A stretch of DNA of 64,000 nucleotides from Liolophura sinensis (taxonomy: Eukaryota; Mollusca; Polyplacophora; Chitonida; Chitonidae). Of the stretch, positions 14,928-25,900 are shown piece after piece. Each line of letters begins with the position of its first letter. Within the stretch, counting starts at the first letter, position 1. Made by a program: the position numbers and the translations under genes. The stretch covers positions 86,325,836-86,389,835 of the forward strand of contig NC_088295.1 in assembly GCF_032854445.1 (NCBI RefSeq), read 5' to 3'. The notes beneath the pieces were generated by a model that was not told the DNA's origin, ran no database searches, and saw only the letters and a list, made by a program, of their open reading frames with translations.

Positions 14928-16597
14928 GTTGCTTAATGCCATTCCCAAGAATTTTTCACATATAAGATGGCAGTTTGTTCTGTGGGTGGAGGAAACCGGA
15001 TTGCTCGAGGAAAACCACCGACCTTTGTCCCGTCATACTGATGAACTTTCCCACATAGTGTAATGTGATGTACAGACAAACCTACGCACATTGCTTAAAG
15101 TGTGTTGATATATACAGACTGCAGATAAGCACTTATTCTTCAGTATTCCGTCCTATTAAAGTGACAATATCGAACTATTTTCTGCAGATATTGTAGAACT
15201 GACGTTGTGGTTTCTCTTTAGCAAAACCAAAACATACAATGCCAAATGCTATAGCATTACCGACTGAGGTACATCTCATTCTTTACATATACACCCACAG
15301 AGAACGACTCCCGAGACAGTGTTGTTGTGTTTCTATACATGTAGGGTCGTTTTTATTGGAAGTTTAATCTCCAAAGGTACATCAGCTTAAAATTTCACGT
15401 GTTTTGTGTCACAAAAAACAACACACATGTAAACGTGACAGAACGTCGAGATCTCATGTATCACTTTTCTAGTACGTCTGATGATGCATCTATCACACTC
15501 AAACTACGATCGTAAATTGTACAATCTCATCTTCTTTTTTAACTACCTTTTTACTATTCCTTAGATGGATTTAATATGTCATTGATTGTGTGTATAAGAA
15601 ACAAACGGCCAGCTCACGATTCTGTTCTACTTCTTGCCTCCGGCCACTCTGAAGCCACACACGTGAACAATGAACCCTTATAGCTCTATAATAAACGCCT
15701 CATATACACAGCGTATATGAGAGCTGTGTACCATGCAGCCTAATGGACAGTGCATGTATTATAGGCGATCTGCGTGGTCCCTGATTTATTACCCAAAAAT
15801 ACTGCGGCAATTGACACGAAGGAATACATCGTAATATCCAATGAAATCGGAAAATATTTTGTACGTCCTGTATATTTGATGAATTGTACCGTTGCACAAA
15901 GAGAACAAAATCAGCAGCCGAATTCTTGTTAACACTATTGTTTAGTCATTAACCAACCAGGAAGACGTGTTTGTTAATCAAAATAAACTAATTGTACGCA
16001 GAGATGCGATGAACGAGAATGTCCTGAGTAACTGTATATAGATAGCTTCATCGTTTACAGGAACAATGTTTTCAATGCGGACATCACGAGTCATTGGCCA
16101 GCGTCACGTTGTTATCCAATTTATGGATTTCCTTCATATATATCCTCTTTCAGAATAGACCAGGTTTTCAATTTAAAATTTGACATTTTAAAACGAGGCA
16201 CAAGTATAAATAAATTCTTATTGATTCATTTAAAAATTACGTCTTGCTATTATTCTTTTTCACAGTTTAATTATTTATTTCTTTATTATCTTGATAAATA
16301 AAGGTTGGAATTCGCTGCCGGATGAGTGCAATGCACACGTCCGTTTGCTCATTAACACTTAACATGCAGGAAAAATAACTGTACTGTGAGCAATCTCTAT
16401 TATATTTACGGGTACTTCTGCGTGTATGTCATTATATCACGAGTCACCCGAGTAATCCACACGTAGCTTCCGAACCCCTCGTGTGGCTATTGTGTAATTA
16501 TCATATGTACAAGTGTTCCCTGTAGACGACGTGTTACACGTATAGGCCTATACGTTCTAACAGTCATTTATTTTTCCGGCGTAAAACACCAGTGAAA

Positions 16598-16628
<31 letters not shown>

Positions 16629-19600
16629 ATTTATTATTCCATCTGCGTATATCTGATTCAAGCACTTTATGTTTACCTGTGAATCATATTGTTTCTCTGT
16701 ATAAAAGAGAAGCCTGATATCTACATGTACATATATTTTCCTGTCTTTTTCAGTAACCGTGTGCTCTGTCTGTGATTTGCTTTTATGAAGATGAATATAA
16801 AATAATGACCTTTTTCTGGTTATCATACCGGTACCAATCTATCGCAGAGTACTTTTTGTTGTCCAAAGCGCGCGCCGTTTTGCTTTCAGATAATAAGGAA
16901 AAAGCTGTGCGATGTGTTACAGTTATTTGCTGGTAGCCTGTATATGCGTGTTGTTGTTGTGCTGTGAATTTGTTACATTTTACCTTCAAGCTGCAGAATG
17001 ACGAGGCTATACATATCGGCCTAAGAGCAAGTAAAGGGGACTGTGTTTGTTGGAGACATCTAAAGAGAAAGCTATAAATATCAGACCTGATGGAATGTCA
17101 GAGTTGCTGAAAAAGAGAGTGTTTAGAGAGAAAGTTCGAAGTCAGTATGTGAGAGAGGTCGGGAGCGGCTCAGGTGACAATACTGACAAGAGTCCGCCAT
17201 TACTAGCCTGGATAAATGTCAAGAGAAGTTTAATTACAGACCAAAGACCATTCGTGTTTTCCCAGGCATGTCAATACAGGTCAGACACAAGTTTTATGGA
17301 CAAAAAACTGCATAAAAGAAAACAACAGTAAGACACAGAAGGGCTTTGTCCTGCTAATGCCCGCCTTCGCACCTCTGTCCTGTTGAATTTTTAAAAGATA
17401 AAAGTTTACATGCCGATACCGTATGGTACATACATCACGCTGTATATGTATATATAAGAAGTATATAAGTATCACAGTCTATCTGCGCAGGTCATCTGGT
17501 CAAAGATACTGGAATTAATACCCTCTGTAGGGTATCTGTATCATAAAACAGTAGTATATATAGAATATATATTCTATATATATATGAATGGTTATGGCTT
17601 AACGCCATATTGGCAATATTTCAGCCATATCGTGGCGAGTAATATGTACAGAAGTTAGTGTTACATTACACGGACGTTACACGGACGTTACCTTAGTGTG
17701 ATGTGTTGAAGCGAACTGAAAAATGTTCTGTAATGTGGAGAATAGACGAAGGGGTACAGTTCATTCAACATCAAGTGTGGGATAGGAATTTCAACGGCTT
17801 TCTATTTGAAATGTTTTAAATATATCACGAATATTATAAATCCTTACGCAGAGATAAGCATAAAGAAAACCCTTAACAATTAAAACAGTTAGAGTAAGCC
17901 CTAACTGAGGTAAATTGACAACAGGCAGGATTTCCTCGGTTACGTTTGAGTATTTGTCAGCTATAGACTGCTAGTACGTATGTTCAAACTGTCGTCGCTG
18001 CTTTGTTTTTGCTGGCTATGATGTAGTCTTTTATACTGCTATTTTCAGAATCCCAAATGTCAAACCATGAAAAGGCGATATTTATCAAAACTGAACTGAT
18101 AACGTTTATAAGTGTAGGCCTACTGTAAGTGCCCATTGCAAGACACGTTACAGTCTCTGTGGTATAGAGATAGTACATGTACATCTTCCGAGGGGGATAT
18201 ACGCTGTGCGACTTCGTGGCCAACTTTAGCTCAGCCTGCTATTCATATTGGCAGACAGATGCATATCGCTCCGATAAATAAACAGATAAACAGTCTAAAA
18301 ATGCTTCTTTTCGTGTTGTCTTTATGACAGTCGTTTACATCTATGAATAACCATGAGCCAAATGAGGCGAGAATGTACGAGTTGTACAGTCCACCAAGTC
18401 AGAGATGAGAGACACTTGGTTCTTGTTAGTGCACGGCGGTGAATATTTTATACACCAACAGACAGATTTTCTGTTAGTCATAAGCACATTCATTTACGTC
18501 ATGACGCAGTTAGCGTTAAGGATTGTCTTATAAAGAATCTCTTTACCTTCAACATAAAAAACAGCATTAATTTGTGCAATTACCACATGCATGCATGCAG
18601 TGATGCGAGCATACAGTACACATGCAGTGATGCAAGCATACAATACACATATAGTGATGCGAGCATACAATACACATGCAGTGATGCGAGCATACAATAC
18701 CATACAGAAACTGTAGCTGCTCAGCTACCTTGCCTGTAAGTGCAGGGCTCGATTTCACGAAACTTCTCAAGTTCATTTTGCTTAAGTTTTTTTTCGAATA
18801 ATACCATACTTATGAAGTGTTCGTCATAACTGTTGTCTAGAAATACTACCGACTTAAACAATTTAGTGAACTTAGCGAGTTTTGTGAAACAGGGCCCAGG
18901 TGAATTCTATCCACAAGTTATCGGGGTGATTGCCTTCAAATATCTCAGTCGTTAGGCCTACGACTGGGTTCAGTCAGTTTAACAAATGGTATATTGTGTG
19001 TATTACCAGGTGTTGGCCATTTATGAAGGAAATAAGGCGATGGCGATGGTCTATAATTTATTAACCTGAATGTAATTTATGCCACTCAAAAAATTCCTCA
19101 GTTAGGTATAATTAAATAATTACATAGAGTAAATCAACTATATTCATGTTTGATTACCCCGAGTAGCAAATCACATGGGGAAACTTTATATTACTGTGCT
19201 TGGTTCTTGAAGTTTTGTCACTGCATAGCACTTGGATTAAGATAGACGTCTATCTTAATCTTAGATAGCACGGGAATATCTGGCCACTGGCATAGGAATA
19301 TCTCGCCACTGGCATAGGAATATCTCGCCACTGACATTGGGATATCTTGCCACTGGTATAGGGATATCTCGCACTGGCATAAGGATATCTTGCCACTGGT
19401 ATAGGGATATCTCGCACTGGCATAAGGATATCTTGCCACTGGTATAGGGATATCTCGCACTGGCATAAGGATATCTTGCCACTGGTATAGGGATATCTCG
19501 CACTGGCATAAGGATATCTCGCCACTGACACAGGGAAATCTCGCCAGTGACATAAGGATATCTCGCCACTGGTATAGGGATATCTCGCCACTGGCATAAG

Positions 19601-22600
19601 GATATCTCGCCACTGGCACAGGGAAATCTCGCCAGTGGCATAAGGATATCTCGCCACTGGTATAGGGATATCTCGCCACTGGCATAAGGATGTCTCACCA
19701 CTGGCATAAGGATGTCTCACCACTGGCATAAGGATGTCTCACCACTGGCATAAGGATATCTCACCACTGGCATAAGGATGTCTCACCACTGACATAAGGA
19801 TATCTCACCACTGGCATAAGGATGTCTCACCACTGGCATAAGGATATCTCGCCACTGGTATAGAGATATCTCGCCACTGGCATAAGGATGTCTCACCACT
19901 GGCATAAGGATATCTCACCACTGGCATAAGGATATCTCACCACTGGCACAGGGAAGTCTCGCCAGTGGCATAAGGATATCTCACCACTGGCATAACGATA
20001 TTTTATCGTTGACTCACTGGCACAGAGACATTTCATAACTACAATTCATAACTGGCAGACGCAGACTTCATTACCGGCAAGGGGATGTCTCGTCAGCACT
20101 GGTCAGCAATGGCATAGGAACATCTACTCACTGGCACAGCCACATTTCATAACTTCTACAGTGACATTTCACCACTGCTAGAGTGACATTTCACCGCTGC
20201 TAGAGTGACATTTCACCACTGGTACAGTGACATTTCGTCACTGGCACAGCAACATTTCATCACTCCTACAGTGAGTTTCCATCACTCCTACTGCACTTTG
20301 TGTTTTGAAAAGAGATAAATAGGCGAAAGACCATCCAATTAAAGCACACCGTTGGTTCAACTTATACATCTTTTCATCATTTTTGCAATAAATTGTTTCA
20401 GTGTACCTAAGTATTTTTTCATGTAACATGGCACTTTTGATGACTACATTGAAATGAATAAGATTAATCTGCATTTCCTTCACGTTGATTTCGCTCACGT
20501 TCTTATCCGTTATTTGTGATATCGCGAGCCTGTGGCCACTTTCACAAACCATTTTCCGAAATGATGAAGTGCGGCATAAGATGGCTTAATTTGCGAGAAA
20601 ATTCACGAAAACTATGGAGGCTTCCTTGAAATGGGTCTATAAGGGTGAAAACACGTGCTTTCTTTGTACAGATGACTGCGAAAGGTACTTTATTTCTCCC
20701 CTCAGAACTTTGGGTACCGTACTCAGAAAGCATAGAGTTGACATTTAGGAAGGCGATATAGAATGTCAGAAATTGAATACATTCATTAAAATTAGATAAA
20801 TAAGATAACTGAGAAGGCAATGCATTCGGCGAATACAGAAAATCACGGAAATAAACCAAACTTTGTGCGGCGAAAGAACGCAAGGCACCATAAAACAGAT
20901 CACAATGAAGATATTTTACGAAGGTATAATGTAATATGGTTATTTTCTGGTTATAAGATAAAAACTCTTATGTAATTTTCAAAAACTATAAAAGATATTT
21001 TTTCGAGGTGTATATTTGTGTGAAACATCAAAGTGAATCCTATAGATAAATATATAGATCAAATCATAGATTACATTAACTCAAACACTGTATGAGTACA
21101 ATCAGGTCATCCGGGTCCTTAAAGTAAGCAATTTGCATATCTAGTTAGCACGTTTATGATATTGCTATTGTCAATATATTACTCGTGACAGCTTATGCCA
21201 GAAACACATGTAAAAGAAGAATATGAATTCCCACGGCCCAAGTAATGAAGTTTAAAATTCCTTTTGTCTCTCGATTAAACAAATTGGACCGGTTACGGGC
21301 GTAAACCGCGACACATGTCGTGCGACATTTTATGATAGTAAAGTTGAGAGTTTTTATTATAATTACCCAATTTAGACGATCTAATGAACTGTGTGTTTTT
21401 ATTGAGCCCATCTCAAGGTTAAGGCTTGGTTTTTGTCTCTTAATGAATATGATCACATAGCCATGCAAAACCGTCTATGTGTTAAATCCATTATCACATA
21501 ACGATTCAGGCTAAAACCAAGTAGACAAGTCAAAAACAGTCAAGGAGTCACAAGAAATTGTAAAAGAAAAACAAAGTCATTATGTTTAGCCTGAATTACA
21601 TTTTGGACATCGCATGATCAGCAGTTTTTTCCCCACACCCTGTCGAACTGCGTTCCTCAGTTGTATTTATGAATGTATTAATTCCAACGAAACAAGTCTA
21701 TCTATACGTGCCCTGTGACAAACCTCTAGAAAACAGAACTTGTAAGTTGGGCACTCTTTCTAGTGATGAAATATCACATCTAATTTTGTCAATGTACACT
21801 ACATAATGATGCTACACACCTTGTTTTCACGTGAAAAGAGCTTTGTAAGCACGATGCCTTTAGGATGTTTGTACCCAGGTGAATGAAATAGATCTAAAGT
21901 TCTCCCCAATTTAAATTAACCTAATTTCTCATCACGCGTTCAGCTACAGCCTCTTCGTGCCCGTCAGCAATTAACACACACAAATCATTTATTCACTTCA
22001 TAAAATGTTATCTGTGTCTTCAGAAGAAATAATTATTGCTCTGTACCTCTCATCATGCAATATGAATGTCACCTGTATGACCTCAATTTGGGAGTTTGAC
22101 AACATTTCGGCATCTTTCCGTCTATATTTATGGTAATTGGTATCAGGTCGGACAAGTGGTTCTATATTTGCCGGTTTGTGTACATGAAGGCCAGACATAT
22201 CGTCATGAACATAGGTCATGTGACCATGACGTGGTACAGATATGCTGGCTTGTCACAAGGAGCGGAAACATTTGTTAACCAATATTCTTCCGTATAATTA
22301 ACCGTTATCGCTAGTTGTGCTGTTCACATCTTTTTCCGTCATGCATATATAGGCCTACATATGTAAGTGTAAGTGTAAGTCATTTTGTTTTTCTCATGTC
22401 AACAACCCTCTGGTAACCGTAAACTCATTGCTTCATATTTATATACTTCGTGTGTGATCCCTAATTGTCGGACTAGATTACCATATTAAAGGATATCTGT
22501 ATCACGTAAGGAATCTTGCCAAGTGCATGGAGAAATGAGGGTTTAGAGAAGCTGCCTTAGTTCTCCTGAAACTGTCTTCATTGACGTATTCTGTATTACA

Positions 22601-22913
22601 CAATGAACTGACAGTCTTTATTGTTTTATATTAAGGAACAACTCACCAATCTTTGACAAACCTGTTATTTGGAGTTTACAGAATGGTCTTATAATCATTC
22701 TCAATGACCTAGGAGTCTCTCACCAATGCGGTCGCTGTGAGTTCAAGTCCAGCTCATGCTGGCTTCCTCTCCGGCAGTAACTGGGAAGGTTTGCCAGCAA
22801 CCCAGGATGGTCGTGGGTTTCCCCCGGACTCTGCCCGGTTTTCTCCCACTATAATGCTGGCCGCCGTCGTATAAGTGAAATATTCTTGAGTACGGCGTAA
22901 AACATCGATCAAA

Positions 22914-22956
<43 letters not shown>

Positions 22957-25900
22957 ACAAACAAATAAACAAATAAATAATTATAATGATTCTGAAACCT
23001 TTGCTGTATGTTACATAATGATCTCGCAATCTTTCTCAAACTGTGATTGTATATTGCACTAGTCCAACAAAACTAATTTAGTTTACAGGTTGGTCTCAAA
23101 ATCATCCGGGGGTGGGGGGGGGGGGGAAGCCTGTCTTCGGCTGTACGTGGGAAGGTCTGTAACCAACCTGCGGATGGTCGTGGGTCTCCCCCGGGCTCTG
23201 CCCGGTTTTCTCCCATCATAATATTGACCATCGTCGTATAAATTAAATATTCTTGAGTACGGTGTAAAATACCAGTCAAATAAATAAAGAAATGACCATT
23301 CTTAAGAATCTTGATTGTAATACTCTTTCATGAATCTTACACATCTCTTGTTTATATATTCTGCAGAATGTCCCCGTAACGCGCCCGGCATATGTCGATG
23401 TGATAAGATCAATCGGTGTTACCTGTTCCTACCCCAACACACCCAGTGGCCATGGGCCCAGGCCTCGTGTGAGCGATATGGTGGTAGCCTGGCCGCTGTC
23501 AGAGATGACACCACCCGCTCTCTCATCACCGCTACGCTCATGGCCGACCCATCCAACTGGTTCGAGCTCTGGCTTGGTGGATTCCTGGAAACTCACAATT
23601 GGAAATGGTCCAAGGGTAAACATTTCTTTTAGTTTAAAGCATTTTAGAATACTTCCCCCATGGAATTGCTTTTGCCGTATTTCCAGCAAAATTTCTTTCT
23701 AATTGACCGATCGTAATATCACTAAACTCATTGTCAATCAAAATAATATATCAGCCTAGCAGAAGATTTTGTATGTCCAACTTGCCACCGATTTATGTAC
23801 AAGATTCAGTTCAGAAATGTGTTAGACAATATCCATTTTATTCCCCCGGTCAGTTATTCCATGTTCATTGAGATATTTGACGCAGATATGGTTGCCTCTG
23901 CGAATAGTCACTTACGCCCCATATAGATCTTGTCCAAGAACACATTTTCCTGTCTTACTTTTCCGACAGCGATATATGCTTAAACGTAAATACCTCGTTT
24001 CAGATCAAACCTACATCAGTTTGGATTATTTGGGATGTTTTTCGACCAACTCGCCGGTGTCTGGGGGACGTTTGTGGTGGAATGATGGTTACAACTCCGC
24101 AGATATCTGCATTTCGCAGTGTCAGTCTGTCAACATGAGATATGCTCTTTTACGGGTAAGACAATGTGTCTGTAACTCAACACTGCACCCATTTTTTATC
24201 TAAAACATCGTTTGTTAGGACATTTGTCATCAAGTAAATGAGCCGTTAAGTGTTTCTTCCGGTCGTAATTCACAAGGTTGACATATTTAATACTGTCTGT
24301 GAATAGTTTGCCATCGTTCGCCCCATACGGAGCAAAGGTCAAACATATATACATACATAAAGGATTCCAGAGCTAGTCCTATGTCTTGCAGGTTTCATAT
24401 AGGAGATTATGCTTATACCTTAAACTGAACGTCTTTCTTTTCTTACCTGCATTCACAGGGTAATCGTTGTTACTGTCAACCGGCGTTTGACTTTAGTGTG
24501 TGGGTGAGAGTGGCTGAAGCTTTCTGTAACCCTCAGCCAGGCTTTATGACTGAAGATTACAGGGTGTATGACGTGGCTGGTGAGAAGCTTTTCCACCTTC
24601 TTACTTCATTACATATTATGAAAGCTATATGAAGCCTCTGTTTCCAGTTACACTAATATGTATTAAACAGCAGCATAAAAATTATGTATAGATAAAAGAA
24701 CTAGTCCCAGATATTTTTAACTCTATATCTCTTGCTCCTGCACGTAGACGGTTTCGTTAAAGCGTGACGTCACACTGAAGAACAAATAACTGCTATATAC
24801 TGGCTTGCAACTGAATCTTTGACAACCTGAAGGTGTTAAATCCAAATTATAGCGTTTGAATTGGCAAACTGTTTTGTCTTTAGCTTCATCATTTGTCCGG
24901 TGGCATCACGGGCAGCCTGCCATCACCCTGGGCTCCACTCCGGATCTGGACTGCGCCACCATCGAGAAGTCCGGACGGCCGGAGAACCACACGGCCTGGT
25001 ACCTGGACTACTGCGAGAGACTGCTCAGTTATATCTGTGAACACAGTACGTATACAAGTACACCATCTCTCATGTACGATGTCACATCATGAATTATTTT
25101 ACAACATTTCAGTGTACCGATTGGTACATGTACCTTAGTTCATTCCGATGAATGTACAGCTATTCCGTCGGGTTCATTTTGTAAGCGTATAATGAATGTG
25201 ACATTAATGATCGTTGGTGATCTCGGAACCCATTTCGGTTAATGGCTCGTGTACAAATGTGTCTTCTGACGCCTAATTTCATTGCATATCCCCTTACACA
25301 GTAATAGGTACATATATGTCATCTTTACGATTCTACAATATGGTATCTTAATAACTGTCTAAATGTAGTTTTCATAATATAAAACCAGTAATAACCGAAT
25401 TGTTCCATGTTTCTCATTTCTCGAATGTGATCGTTTGTTTCCCAACAGGAACAGCCATCCAAGGCAGCAGTGGTGGGGCCTCTTCATATGTTACGTTATA
25501 CACTCTTTCCACGAAAAAGAGGTCTTGGTTTGATGCGGACACTGCCTGTAGGAATACTGGAGGTGTCTTGGCTCAACTCTCCGATAGAGGAACATTCGCT
25601 TCCGTCAGTAATATAATACCGAACATGAGCAGATACTGGATTGGCTTATCGCGAAGGACGAGATACTGGGCGTCAGGTAAGTAGAGAGCGGAAAAGGCAA
25701 TCGGTAAAATGATGGTACTTCTCACTTCTTTTGGAATAAATGGAACCTTGGTTTCGAAAACAAGCTTATGAGGTTTAACATTATGAATTAGGGTATTCTA
25801 CCATTGTCTCTGAAATATAATGGACATCCAACACCGGTGTGTAGAGCTTGTGGTGTTAACTGTCACTGACGAAAGACAATGTTGAATCGGTAGTGACCAT

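Noticed and set aside
17047..17331. Possible small protein of 94 residues
   Set aside because: No domain, no signal sequence, no splice support, and it lies in the long lectin intron.
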